A DNA stretch of 64,000 bases from JAWKUK01 sp964402175 (GCA_964402175.1 CAYOBN010000011.1:1-64000); one strand, 5' to 3'; positions 1 to 9,234 are shown, counted from the stretch's first letter. Numbers and translations: made by a program. The notes: generated by a model from the sequence alone, not told the origin.

Positions 1-141
1 CGCGGCGATCGGCTCGAACGCGCCGGCGGGGTTCTGGGGGGCCGCGGGGGCGCTGCTCTGGGGGGCTGCGGCGGCCGAAGCGGCCGGGCAGAGAAGGGCG
101 AGGGCGAGGGCGAAGGAAGCGGGGCGGAAGGTGGTGTTCAT
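1..141 (-). CDS. Truncated secreted protein, N-terminus only
   Basis: The reverse strand reads from an ATG at 141 into the window edge, giving 47 residues. They form a clear signal peptide: MNTTFRPAS, then a hydrophobic Ala/Leu run ending in Ala-rich AxA-type cleavage sites, followed by a Pro/Ala/Gln-rich linker (PQSSAPAAPQ). A GGAGA ribosome-binding site lies about 9 bases upstream of the ATG. The mature domain lies outside the window, so no function can be assigned. The low-complexity linker after the signal peptide is typical of exported planctomycete proteins. Confidence 0.6.
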   Translation of the reverse strand, partial: MNTTFRPASFALALALLCPAASAAAAPQSSAPAAPQNPAGAFEPIAA

Positions 142-270
142 CGTAGGGGTCTCCGTGTGGGGTACACCCAGGCGATGGGCAGGTCCGGCGCGGCGTGACA
201 CGGGAGACCTGAAAATCCGCGGGATGACTTGGACAGCCCCCCGCCCACCCGCCGATGAGACTTGTCTGTC

Positions 271-774
271 ATGACAAGGACCCTGCGCCTCGTAGCCCTC
301 CTCTTCTGCATCCTCGGCGGCTTCCTCCTGCGCATCGGCTTGGCTGATCCGAACGCCGATGTGCCGAAGCCCGTCCGCACCGGGACCGTCGCCGCGGTCG
401 AGTTCGGGGAGGCCCAGAAGCTCGGCCGGTTCATGACGGTCACCCTCGAGGGCGACCCCGAGTGCTTTCAAGTGACCTTGCTGGGGCGCGTCGCGGGCCT
501 CGAAGAGCGCCTTCGGGAGCGCGTCCAGCCGGGCGCCCCGGTCTCGATCGCCGCCGTCGTCCGCGATCCGAAGAACTGGGCGACGCCTGATGGCGTGCCC
601 CTGCCGATCTTGGCCCTAAAGCGCGGTAACGAGGTCTTGATCGACAGCGCGACCTTCGAGACCAGGTTCGGTCGTATGGCGCGCGGCGCCGCGCCCGTGG
701 CGGGGGCCATCGCGCTGCTGTTCAGCGTCGCGCTCTTTGTGCTCTCGGTCACCCTCGCGCGTGGAGCGAGCTGA
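271..774 (+). CDS. Small membrane-anchored protein of unknown function
   Basis: This 167-residue protein has an N-terminal hydrophobic segment (about residues 6-24), an extracytoplasmic domain of about 110 residues, and a second hydrophobic helix at about 139-160 before the C-terminus. I chose the ATG at 271 over the in-frame TTG at 262. The central part (TVTLEGDPECFQV through RVQPGAPVSIAAVVRDPKN) resembles the small ORF at 33.5-34.05 kb (LHLEGQPAPVGI through RLAPNASVVASVAEDPER), so the two are probably divergent paralogs. No known family is recognised. The gene is convergent with the LamG protein gene; the 198 bases between them hold only a 16-base dyad at 847-862. Confidence 0.6.
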   Translation: MTRTLRLVALLFCILGGFLLRIGLADPNADVPKPVRTGTVAAVEFGEAQKLGRFMTVTLEGDPECFQVTLLGRVAGLEERLRERVQPGAPVSIAAVVRDPKNWATPDGVPLPILALKRGNEVLIDSATFETRFGRMARGAAPVAGAIALLFSVALFVLSVTLARGAS

Positions 775-972
775 GAACTCCTGGGAGCGGCTCGTCGATG
801 CGCCGTTCGCCGGGAGCTTCGCACCGATCACTTCGACCGTCATCCACGAGCAGAGCTGCTCGCCGACGCACCACCATCCTCGAGTCGCCGCGCGCAGAGG
901 CACAGCGGGCGGGTCCTCACGTTTGCATTCAGCGAAGCCCCTCTCAGCAGGCTTACGACGGAGCGCGCTCCA

Positions 973-2124
973 TCACTCGAAGGTGACCTCCAGCGCGTCG
1001 CTGAAGTTCGAAGTCGCGTTGCCGCCGAGGGCGTCGCGGTACCAAGCTTGGAAGTTCCAGGTCTCACCCGGCATCACGGCGACCAGTCCGCTCGGGGTGG
1101 GATGTTGGGTCAGGTCGAGGGCGAGCGAGACGGAGCCGGCCATCCCCGAGTTCTGGATCTGACCCGGACCGACGTAGCGGCCGATCGCGCCGACGATGCA
1201 GAGGTGACCGAGGCCGCCGCCCGGATTCGGGACGTATCCCTGAGTCCGGCTCGTCAGGAAGATCGTGAACGAGCTCTGCGGGAGGTTGACGGCCGAGAGC
1301 ACGAGGTCGTTCTGCGCGACGCTGCGGCTGCCCGAGGCGCCGATCGACGCAGCGAGGCCCGAGACGTTGGGCGTGGCCGGCTGGCAGTAGTTGATCCCGA
1401 CCGTGCCGAGTGAATCGGGCCCCGCAGCGAAGCTCGCCGCGAGCTCGGTGTCCGTGAGGCCGTAGCCGTAGATCCTGAGCTCGGTCAGTACGCCGCGGAA
1501 ATAGGGGTCGGTGCTCCAGTTGGAGCGTCCGATCCAGCCGTTGACGTCCCTCAGTTGGCTCAGGTTCTCCAGCAGCGTCAGCTCGTTCTGGAAGACGCCG
1601 TCGCGGTAGATGCGCATGCGATCTGCGAGGGAGTCGTAGACGAGCGCGATGTGGGTCATGTTCCCGACCGTCAGAGGCGACTGCGTGTACACCTTCTTCG
1701 ATCCGCCGCCGAGCACCGTCTGCATGTACACCCCAGCGTTGCCGTTCGAGGCGCGGGGAGTCAGCACGAAGTACGTCAGGCCCTGCGTCCCGTTGTTGTC
1801 ACCGAAGTCGAAGACCCGCTGGTTCGAGCTGCCGCCCGACCATTCGAACCACAGCTCGAAGGTTTGGATCTCGCGGGCGCTCGCCAGGCCCGACGGCAGC
1901 GCGACATAGTCGTCGATACCGTCGAAGCGCAGCGTCCCCGATCCATCGAGCTGCGCGCCGTTCAGCGCGTTGCCGTGGGCGTTGCCCACGGAGTCGAGGA
2001 TCGTCGTTCCTGTGCCTTCGAACGACCAGCGATGTGCGATCTGAGCCTGCGCTGGGGCAGAGGCCAGCACGGCAGCCAGCGCGACGTACGGGGCCCAGAG
2101 GTTCTTCGTTTCGGGGAACTTCAT
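973..2124 (-). CDS. Secreted LamG-domain protein with a shared C-terminal domain
   Basis: This 383-residue protein starts with a signal peptide (MKFPETKN, hydrophobic core, cleavage near APAQAQ). A concanavalin/LamG-like domain follows at about 30-235: HRWSFEGTG, a DSVGNAHG segment, YVALPSG, FELWFEW and a terminal ELRIYGYGLTDTE stretch, the usual LamG edge strands. Residues about 243-383 form a separate domain with two cysteines (NYCQP and GHLCIVG), GRY, QNSG, GETWNFQAWYRD and TSNFSD. The same pattern ends the 845-residue secreted protein at 58.3-60.9 kb. It is likely exported and glycan- or surface-binding. It lies 18 bases beyond the end of the large propeller protein and may be cotranscribed with it. 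No catalytic residues are seen. Confidence 0.75.
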   Translation of the reverse strand: MKFPETKNLWAPYVALAAVLASAPAQAQIAHRWSFEGTGTTILDSVGNAHGNALNGAQLDGSGTLRFDGIDDYVALPSGLASAREIQTFELWFEWSGGSSNQRVFDFGDNNGTQGLTYFVLTPRASNGNAGVYMQTVLGGGSKKVYTQSPLTVGNMTHIALVYDSLADRMRIYRDGVFQNELTLLENLSQLRDVNGWIGRSNWSTDPYFRGVLTELRIYGYGLTDTELAASFAAGPDSLGTVGINYCQPATPNVSGLAASIGASGSRSVAQNDLVLSAVNLPQSSFTIFLTSRTQGYVPNPGGGLGHLCIVGAIGRYVGPGQIQNSGMAGSVSLALDLTQHPTPSGLVAVMPGETWNFQAWYRDALGGNATSNFSDALEVTFE

Positions 2125-2142
2125 GTGCTCGTGTCCTCGCGC

Positions 2143-5100
2143 TCACTCGATGGTGATCCCGAACCCGCGGGCGACGGCGCCGCCGCCGGTCTGGCGCACT
2201 TCGATGGTGTTCAGGCCAGCGTCCAGGGCAACGCCGGGGACGGTCAGCAGCGCCCGGCGCGGCGCAGGTGTCCCCGGTCCGATCGGCGGTGACACCAGGA
2301 CCCCATCGACCCACAGCTCGAGGCGCTCGCTGCCGCGGGGGCGGCCGTCCACTCGGATCGTCCGCGTCGCCGCGGTCTCGAGACCGATCATGTACCGCAG
2401 CGCCGCGGTGGTGTCCCCAGCCGGCAACTCGAAGCCGTAGAGGTCGCGCTCGGTGCGCAGGTCGATCAAGGACGCGCCGCCGAGAAGGCGCGCGTCGGAC
2501 GCTCCGCGCACCAAGCGCGGAGTCAGAGCCAGGTCCACGGTCTCATCGATCTGGGCCAAGAACGCCGCCAATGCAGCGCGGTCGCTGGCCGCGAGGTTCT
2601 GCGCGTTGCCGTGCCCCGGGCGCGAGAGGGTGTCCTCGAGCGTCAGCGCCGAGCCATCGTGGAAGTACGGTGCGGCCGCCCAGATCCCCTTCAGCGTCGG
2701 TGTGTCGATGCCCGTCAAGGGCTGTCCGCTGCGCTGACCCGAGTGCGGCGCGAGCGTGCCGACATCGTGCAGCTGAGCGCTGCCGCTGTCGGTGTAGTTC
2801 GGGCCTGCGTGGCAGGTCGCGCAGCCCAGCGCGAAGAAGAGCGTCCGCCCCTGTGCACCCGCGGCGGTCAGTGTTCCGTCCTGCGCGCGGAAGGGGCTAG
2901 CAGGGACCGAGCGCAAGCTCGCCATGTAGAGCGCCAACGCGTCGAGGTCGTGGTCGAGCCCAGCCTTCGGGTCGCCGAGGGGTTGGTTCCGCGTGCCTTG
3001 GTTGAAGACGGGATCGGGCAAGAACCCAGTGCCACCGAACGCCGACCGGATGTCGTGCTCGAAGTCCTGGATCTCGTCGAAGTTCGCGGACCAGTGCACC
3101 GGGCCATGCCCCGTCCCGCCGCGTCCCTGCAGCGTCGTCGTATTGCGGAACCCCTCACCGCGATCGGTGAAGTCCCAAACACGTCCGTCGTCCGTACCGT
3201 CGACGTGGCAGCTCGCGCAGCTCAGGTAACCCTCGAACGCCATGCGCGGATCCGAGGCGTCGTGGAAGATCTGTTTGCCGCGCAGGACCTCGGGCGCGAG
3301 GCGTTCTCGCTGGGACGTTGCGAGCGTCGCGACCACGTCGCCCGTGGTGTCGCTGCCGTCGAGGATCGAGGCGACATCGACCACGGTCACGGTGCGTGAG
3401 AGCACGTCCTGGATCCAGAGGTGGCCTTGACCATCCAGCGCCAAGGAGCCCGGCGCGCGGCCAGTCGGGACGCTCGAGATGGCTTCACCGGTGCGGACAT
3501 CCCGAACGTCGATCTGATTCAAGCCTTGCAGTGCGACGAAGACGATGTCGCCCAGGCGGCTGGCTTCCACGGCCACGGGGGAGTCGGCATCGTTCAGGTC
3601 CAGACGGTCGGCGAGCGCCTCCAGGGACGTTCCGAGCTCGATCCGCGCCACCAAGGGCCTTACGGTGCTGTCGTGGGTCAGAGGTAATCCATCGCGGTAG
3701 CCCCCGCGCTGGACGTTGGCCTTGATGCCGGGCACCCATGCAAACGCACCGTCGGGGCCGATGGTGACGCCTGCCAGTTGATTCGGCAGACCTCGGCCCG
3801 TGTCGGGTGTGTCGGGGCCCGGATCGATCGCCAGCTCGATCGTCGGCCGCGGGCTCAAGTCCAACGGATCCAGGACGTAGACCTCCGCGCGAGCGCCCTC
3901 CGAGACAAATCGCGGTGCGAGCAAGGTCCGTGAATCCGCTGAAACCGCGAGCGCTCGCAGGCGCGGCCGGAGACCTGCTCCAAGCGCCCGCCGATGTGTG
4001 ATCGCCCGTGTCGCGGGATCGATGCGCAGGACCTCTCCAGTGGCCTCCAACGCCACGAGGATCGCCGAGCCATCCGGGGTCAGCACGATGCCGTGCGGCT
4101 GCGACGCGTAAGGCAGGGCGAGCTCGGCCAGCTTCGCGCCGGTCATTGCGTCCAGCACAGTGATGCTGCCAGAGCCTTGATTCGTCACCCAGAGCTCCGC
4201 GGCGCCGAACGCCGGCTGACGCAGGGCCAAGGCGACCGGATGTTCACCGACCGGGACCTCGTAGACGAGCGAGCGCGTCGCCGTCGCGATCGAAGCGACG
4301 GTGTCGCTGTCGGGGTTGACGACAAACGCCCGCTGGAGCTGGGGGGCGATCGCCAGTCCGCTGCTGCGGCTGGGCGCCGTGAGCGTCAGCGGGCGGTGGA
4401 CGATGTGGGTCACCGAGGCGTTGGTGACCGGCGGCGGCGCGTCGAGGGTGACTTGATCGAGCAACGGACCGACCGTGCCCGCATCCGCAGCGAGGGCCAC
4501 GAGGTTGTTGCCGGGGTCCAGCGGCACATCGACCGCGACGGTGCCCCAGCCCTGCGAGACCTCGGGCAGATTCAAGTCGTCGCGGCGCACGCCGTTGACG
4601 TAGACGCCCAAGTGACGCGCTGTCGCCGCGGTGTAACGTACACGCAGGACGTGGCTGCCGCCCGTCGCGCTCGTATGGGGCAGCTCGACCCGCACCAGAG
4701 GTCCCTGTGTCCCAGGGAACTGCGCATAACCCGTTCCGCGGAAGCCAGGCACCGCACTGGCGATGCTGACTCGCGCGCCGAGCGTCAGCGACTCGGCCTC
4801 TGCGGTGACCGCCGAGAGCCCTTCGAGCACACATTGGTCGATGATCCCGCCGATCGTGCCCACGTCCGCGAGCAGATCGAGGTCGTTGGTGCCGACCCGC
4901 AACTGGACGTTGACGGCGACTTCGGACCACGAACCAGGACCGGTCGGGTTCAGGTACAAGACAGAGGAGACACCGTTGACCCGCAGCCTCATGCGCCGCG
5001 TCGACGTCGAGGTGTTGGCGTAACGCACTCGCGCGCGGTAGAGCCCGGCGCTCGGAGCGTCAGCGGTCCACGTCAGCTTCACACCCGAGCCCTGTGCATT

Positions 5101-6843
5101 GGCCGGGAATTCCGCGTAACCCGTCCCGCGGTAACCGGCGAGGCCCGTGCCGATCGCGACCCCGCCGCTGCGCGCAGCCAGCTCGGCTTCGGTCGCTGCC
5201 GCGACGAAGACGCTCGACGAGACGCGCACCGCAAAGCGCCCTGCGCTCTGGAACGTATGGGAGACCGACGGTCCCGTCTCGCGCGGTGAGCCGTCACCGA
5301 AGTCCCACTCGTAGGTCAGGTTCTGTGTGTTCGGATTGGCGACGGAGAACGGAGCTGCCGTGCCGATCAGGGTCGGCGGCGGCGACTGGATCACGAGGCC
5401 GCCGCCGGTCGCAGCGCTGCCCGTTCGGAAGGTCGCGCGGAAGTCGGCGGCGATCCCGTTGCCGACGAGGTCGCGGACCCCGCCCGCCGGCAGGACGATC
5501 TCGTAGGCGGTGTTCGGCGCGAGCGGCGCATCCGGCGTGAACGACGCCACCGTGTGGACGAGGCCGAAGCTGCCGGTCAGCGCCGGGCCGCCCAGGACCG
5601 GGCGCACGATCACCGTCGAAGGATCGAGCGTCGCGAGCTCGATCTGATCGGAGAAGCTGAAGCCGATCCGCGAGGTCAATGCGAGGCCGATCGCGCCGTC
5701 TTTGGGATCGACGTACAGGACGCGCGGAGGATTGCGGTCGCGGTCCTCGGCCAGCGGTGCCAGGAAGGAGCCCCGCAGTCCGTTCGCCTCGTCGTCGGAG
5801 ACCGCGAGCAGGTTGCCGATCGGCACGCTGAATTGGTCGTCGGTGCGCGGGTCGTTCCGTGCGGGGACGTGGCCTCGCAGCGTCGGCGACGCCGGGTTGG
5901 AGACGTCGTAGATCTGCACTCCACCGACTCCACCTGCGATCGCTCGCAGCGAGCCGAGGAAGAGCTGATCGTCGCCGAAGTTCATGTACTCGCTGAGCGG
6001 AGTCTGGCGCGTCCCGACGAGCGCGATGTTCGTCGGATCCGTCAAGACGTCGAACACCCTCAGCGGCGTCTGCAAGTAGACATGGCGCCCATAGAACCAA
6101 CCGATGTAGGAACCACCGGTGATCGGGCGCTCCGTGTCGAGCAGCGTCGGCTGAACAGGATCGCTGATGTCGAGGGTTGTGATCCCCGAAGCGCCCTTCG
6201 GCGTCGATACGACCAGCAGGTTGCCGAGAGCAAAGACCGGACCCGCGCTGATCCCTCCGAGCTCCGCGGTCGTCAAGCGCGCGACGACGCTGGGTTGCTG
6301 CGGGTCCGCAGCATCGACGACGTGCAGGCCCGTGTTGGTCCCACCGACGTAGATGTAGCGACCTTGCCAGGTCACTCCCCAAACCGCCTGTGTGTTGTCG
6401 CCGTACTGGATGCCTTGCAGCTCCAGCGCGTTCAGCAGCGTCGGCGATTGCGGCGCAGTGAGGTCCCAGAGGTCGATGCCGCGCCCCGAGATCGTGGCGG
6501 CCAGCAGACGGAAGCCCCCTTGGCCGTCGGGCTGGCGCGCGAACGAGACCTGGTGCCCCTCGGCCTCCCCAGCGGCATGGGGGCTCTGCAGGATCGCCAG
6601 ACGCACGGGCGCATAGGGATCGGCGATGTCCCAGAGCTCCTGGCGCCCGTTGCCCGACAGGAAGAGGCGCCCGTCGACGACGTGCGGCTGGTTGTGGTGG
6701 ACGCCGGGGCTGAGCGTCGGCGAGATCTGCTGGAAGACCTCGCCCGGTGCGTACGTCCTATCCGGCACCGTGCCGGTCGGAGTCACTTGGGGCAGAGCGA
6801 GCGAAAACGAAGCAGCGAGCGTTACGAGCGTTGCGAGCGTCAT
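2143..6843 (-). CDS. Large secreted beta-propeller / PKD / CBM6-like / di-heme cytochrome c protein
   Basis: This 1566-residue exported protein starts at the ATG at 6843, where a signal peptide begins; the open frame extends further upstream but reads as noncoding. Domains in order: LVIVD-like propeller (about 25-365; repeated WDIADP and LDISDP motifs), Big_5/SbsA-type Ig domain (about 368-478), PKD domain (about 482-550; YEWDFGDGSP), two CBM6-like modules (about 550-678 and 678-804; GYRGTGYAEFP and GFRGTGYAQFP), YVTN-type propeller (about 811-1174), and a MauG/cytochrome c peroxidase-like region with CASCH near 1209 and CATCH near 1343. A beta-rich tail of about 110 residues ends it. Family knowledge suggests a periplasmic or surface redox protein; the substrate is unknown. 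Confidence 0.8.
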   Translation of the reverse strand: MTLATLVTLAASFSLALPQVTPTGTVPDRTYAPGEVFQQISPTLSPGVHHNQPHVVDGRLFLSGNGRQELWDIADPYAPVRLAILQSPHAAGEAEGHQVSFARQPDGQGGFRLLAATISGRGIDLWDLTAPQSPTLLNALELQGIQYGDNTQAVWGVTWQGRYIYVGGTNTGLHVVDAADPQQPSVVARLTTAELGGISAGPVFALGNLLVVSTPKGASGITTLDISDPVQPTLLDTERPITGGSYIGWFYGRHVYLQTPLRVFDVLTDPTNIALVGTRQTPLSEYMNFGDDQLFLGSLRAIAGGVGGVQIYDVSNPASPTLRGHVPARNDPRTDDQFSVPIGNLLAVSDDEANGLRGSFLAPLAEDRDRNPPRVLYVDPKDGAIGLALTSRIGFSFSDQIELATLDPSTVIVRPVLGGPALTGSFGLVHTVASFTPDAPLAPNTAYEIVLPAGGVRDLVGNGIAADFRATFRTGSAATGGGLVIQSPPPTLIGTAAPFSVANPNTQNLTYEWDFGDGSPRETGPSVSHTFQSAGRFAVRVSSSVFVAAATEAELAARSGGVAIGTGLAGYRGTGYAEFPANAQGSGVKLTWTADAPSAGLYRARVRYANTSTSTRRMRLRVNGVSSVLYLNPTGPGSWSEVAVNVQLRVGTNDLDLLADVGTIGGIIDQCVLEGLSAVTAEAESLTLGARVSIASAVPGFRGTGYAQFPGTQGPLVRVELPHTSATGGSHVLRVRYTAATARHLGVYVNGVRRDDLNLPEVSQGWGTVAVDVPLDPGNNLVALAADAGTVGPLLDQVTLDAPPPVTNASVTHIVHRPLTLTAPSRSSGLAIAPQLQRAFVVNPDSDTVASIATATRSLVYEVPVGEHPVALALRQPAFGAAELWVTNQGSGSITVLDAMTGAKLAELALPYASQPHGIVLTPDGSAILVALEATGEVLRIDPATRAITHRRALGAGLRPRLRALAVSADSRTLLAPRFVSEGARAEVYVLDPLDLSPRPTIELAIDPGPDTPDTGRGLPNQLAGVTIGPDGAFAWVPGIKANVQRGGYRDGLPLTHDSTVRPLVARIELGTSLEALADRLDLNDADSPVAVEASRLGDIVFVALQGLNQIDVRDVRTGEAISSVPTGRAPGSLALDGQGHLWIQDVLSRTVTVVDVASILDGSDTTGDVVATLATSQRERLAPEVLRGKQIFHDASDPRMAFEGYLSCASCHVDGTDDGRVWDFTDRGEGFRNTTTLQGRGGTGHGPVHWSANFDEIQDFEHDIRSAFGGTGFLPDPVFNQGTRNQPLGDPKAGLDHDLDALALYMASLRSVPASPFRAQDGTLTAAGAQGRTLFFALGCATCHAGPNYTDSGSAQLHDVGTLAPHSGQRSGQPLTGIDTPTLKGIWAAAPYFHDGSALTLEDTLSRPGHGNAQNLAASDRAALAAFLAQIDETVDLALTPRLVRGASDARLLGGASLIDLRTERDLYGFELPAGDTTAALRYMIGLETAATRTIRVDGRPRGSERLELWVDGVLVSPPIGPGTPAPRRALLTVPGVALDAGLNTIEVRQTGGGAVARGFGITIE

Positions 6844-6906
6844 GACCCGAAGAGTCTCGCGTGCAGTCCAGGTCAGTGCGCGCTCGCTGACAGGTACTTC
6901 ATCGAA

Positions 6907-8340
6907 ATGTCCCCTTCTGGTACGAATGGAGCCACGGTGCGTGCCCGCTTCACCCTCCTCGCGACGTTGAGCGTCGCCGCATTGGTGGTGGTCTTCTGGC
7001 TCGGTCAGCGACCCGCGGCCGCGCCGAGTCAGGACCTCCCGAGCGTCGAAGAGACGTTCGATCCGAGCGCGACGCCCGTCGTCGCGAGCAGCCTCTCCCC
7101 GCCTTCCCAAGGGCGGACGGAGGACCCAGCGTTCCGGAGCCTCCCGGCCCAGGGCGACGTGTTCTGGCGTGACCGCACGTTGCTCTGCGTCACCCAGCGG
7201 CGAGATCACAACGCCGGACCCGCAGCGCCGGCAGCCAACGGGTTGCTCGAGCTCCAGCTCGCGCGGGGCAGCGGCCCTAACGCCGGGCAATGGCGCGGAC
7301 GTCCCGTCCGGTGGACGGACGAGCTCGCGACGCTCATCGCAGCCGAGCTCGAGCTCAACCCGGACCCTGCGCTCGACCTCGTGTTCGAGGTCGATCCGGC
7401 AGCGCCTCGCGACATCGACCTCGCCTGCGCAGTGGTGTTCGAATCGGACCTCGGGACCACGCGCATCCGTTGGCGCGCGACAGAGCGCCTGCAGCTCCCC
7501 CAAGGGCGACGCGTCATCCACCATCCCGCGCGCTTCGACGTCGCGACCCCGTGGGTCTCGGGTGTCGTCGTACCCTCGGCGTCGATCGATCTGGAGGGCG
7601 CGCGTGTGGAGCTGTGCATCCTGCCCGAAGCAAGTAGGCACGACGTGGAGCTCGAGTTCACGGCCCCGTTCGTCGTCCATGCCAGCGCGCCGGTCACCGA
7701 GGCGCGGACGTTTGTGATCCCGCCTCCCGTCGACGTCAGCCCCGCTCGCGGACGGCTACGGGTGGTCCTGCCCGATGGGCGTGTGCACGTCGATCGACGC
7801 GTCTGCTGGAAATTCGCCCAGCACTACGCGCTGAACCTCCCGCAGGACACTTCAGGCGGCCGAGCGCTCGAAGGGCGGCTCGTGTACCAGGGGCGCGCTG
7901 CGGCGGGACTGGCGACGGTCTCGGCCGAGCGGCGAGGTTCGCAGGTCGGCGCCGGCGAGGTCGGTCCGGACGGCCGATTCACGCTGACGGGGCTGCCGGC
8001 GGAGCGAGGCGACATCGAACTCGTCGTGTCCAGCGCGCCGCCGAGGCTGGAGCTCTGCCGGCGACCGCTGCCCACCGACGGGACGGACTTCGGTGACATC
8101 GAGCTCGAGCCGCTCGGGACAGCGCTGGAGCTGCAGCTCGTGAATGCAGCGGGCGACGCGACCACCGCCACGCTGCTTTGGCGCTCGCGCTTCGGCTCGG
8201 GGCGGAGTCAGCTCGGAGTCGCCGAGTCGCACACCATCCTGCTGCCGAAGAACACCGACGTAGCCCTCACCTTGCAGCGCGGCGGCTGGAGTGAAGCCCT
8301 CGTCGTGCGCCCTGGCCTGCAGCGCATCTTCGTGCCTTGA
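6907..8340 (+). CDS. Membrane-anchored hypothetical protein with carboxypeptidase-regulatory-like domain
   Basis: This 477-residue protein starts at the ATG at 6907. One membrane helix lies near the N-terminus (FTLLATLSVAALVVVFWLG), followed by a Pro/Ser-rich linker and an extracytoplasmic beta-rich remainder. Around residues 320-400 the pattern GRLVYQGRAAAGLATVSAE ... GPDGRFTLTGLPAERGDIEL matches the carboxypeptidase regulatory-like / CnaB-type beta-sandwich fold. No enzyme motif is visible. It is transcribed divergently from the large propeller protein across a 63-base gap that must hold both promoters. Confidence 0.65.
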   Translation: MSPSGTNGATVRARFTLLATLSVAALVVVFWLGQRPAAAPSQDLPSVEETFDPSATPVVASSLSPPSQGRTEDPAFRSLPAQGDVFWRDRTLLCVTQRRDHNAGPAAPAANGLLELQLARGSGPNAGQWRGRPVRWTDELATLIAAELELNPDPALDLVFEVDPAAPRDIDLACAVVFESDLGTTRIRWRATERLQLPQGRRVIHHPARFDVATPWVSGVVVPSASIDLEGARVELCILPEASRHDVELEFTAPFVVHASAPVTEARTFVIPPPVDVSPARGRLRVVLPDGRVHVDRRVCWKFAQHYALNLPQDTSGGRALEGRLVYQGRAAAGLATVSAERRGSQVGAGEVGPDGRFTLTGLPAERGDIELVVSSAPPRLELCRRPLPTDGTDFGDIELEPLGTALELQLVNAAGDATTATLLWRSRFGSGRSQLGVAESHTILLPKNTDVALTLQRGGWSEALVVRPGLQRIFVP

Positions 8341-8379
8341 ACGTGACCGCTCGCTCGGCGCTGCGCCGGCGCCGTTCAA
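8337..8379. terminator. Inverted repeat joining two convergent stop codons
   Basis: TTGAACG (8337-8343) pairs with CGTTCAA (8373-8379). The plus-strand stop (8338-8340) and the minus-strand stop of kdsA (8376-8378) both lie in the arms. A nested CGGCG/CGCCG hairpin sits in the loop. There is no T-tract, so a role as a bidirectional terminator is inferred from position. Confidence 0.4.
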
Positions 8380-9209
8380 TCTGCGTCGCGAGCGACCGCA
8401 GCGACGGCCAGGATCCCGTCGACCACGCGGTCGAACGTGGCGAGCTCCAGCATGTTGGGACCGTCGCTGGGTGACGTGTCGGGGCGCGGGTGCACTTCGC
8501 AGAAGATGCCATCGACGTCGCCGGTCGCCACGGCAGCGCGCGCGAGGCGCGGCGCGAGGGTCCGGTCACCGCCGGTCGACGTCCCGAGGGCGCCGGGGCG
8601 CTGCACCGAGTGTGTGGCATCGAAGACGACGGGGTGACCTGTCGCGCGCATGTCGCGGAAACCCGTCATGTCGACGACGAGGCGACCGTAGCCGTGGGTC
8701 ACGCCGCGCTCGGTCAGCATCACGTTCGGATTGCCGCTGCCCGTCAGTTTCGCGGCGACGTTGGCCATGTCCCACGGCGCGAGGAACTGGCCCTTCTTCA
8801 CGTTGACCGCACGACCGGTCTCTGCAGCGGCGATGAGGAGGTCGGTCTGGCGGCAGAGGAAGGCGGGGATCTGCAGCACGTCGACGTAACGCGCGGCGAG
8901 GCTGCATTGCTCGGGCAGGTGCACATCGGTCAGCACCGGCACACCGAGCTCGCGTTTGATCTCGGCCAGCCACTCGAGGCCCTGCTCTGCGCCGACCCCG
9001 CGGCCGCCCGAGAGGCTCGAACGGTTGGCTTTGTCGAAGCTCGCCTTGAAGACGAACGGCACGTCGCGCGAGCGGAACAGGTCGCGCAGGGCGCCCGCGA
9101 TGTCGAACGCGAGCGCGCGCGTCTCCAGCACACACGGGCCCGCGATGAAGAAGAGGCGCCCATCACCGAGGCGCTGTCCGCCGACGTCGATCGCTCGCAC
9201 ACCGTTCAT
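8376..9209 (-). CDS. kdsA: 3-deoxy-8-phosphooctulonate (Kdo-8-P) synthase
   Basis: This 277-residue protein condenses arabinose-5-phosphate with phosphoenolpyruvate to Kdo-8-phosphate, a cytoplasmic step towards the Kdo of lipopolysaccharide. Family motifs are clear: FFIAGPCVLET, FKASFDKANRSS, GVPVLTDVH, QIPAFLCRQTDLL, VNVKKGQFLAPWDM, FDATHSVQRPG and the C-terminal EVHPRPD. The cysteine in GPCVLE, where the E. coli enzyme has asparagine, marks the metal-dependent class. I chose the ATG at 9209 because upstream in-frame sequence belongs to the next gene. It is last in a five-gene minus-strand polysaccharide operon, 25 bases after a GT2 gene, which implies that the cluster makes a Kdo-containing surface glycan. 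Confidence 0.95.
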   Translation of the reverse strand: MNGVRAIDVGGQRLGDGRLFFIAGPCVLETRALAFDIAGALRDLFRSRDVPFVFKASFDKANRSSLSGGRGVGAEQGLEWLAEIKRELGVPVLTDVHLPEQCSLAARYVDVLQIPAFLCRQTDLLIAAAETGRAVNVKKGQFLAPWDMANVAAKLTGSGNPNVMLTERGVTHGYGRLVVDMTGFRDMRATGHPVVFDATHSVQRPGALGTSTGGDRTLAPRLARAAVATGDVDGIFCEVHPRPDTSPSDGPNMLELATFDRVVDGILAVAAVARDAD

Positions 9210-9234
9210 GGCGGCAGGATAACCGCAAGCAGGC

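Noticed and set aside
775..972. Possible tRNA or small RNA in the gap between the first two convergent genes.
   Set aside because: No cloverleaf or TTCRANNC box is seen; only a 16-base dyad at 847-862.
6844..7680. An upstream in-frame extension of the large propeller gene.
   Set aside because: It overlaps the well-supported divergent gene at 6907-8340, reads as low-complexity Arg-rich sequence, and a proper signal peptide starts at the ATG at 6843.
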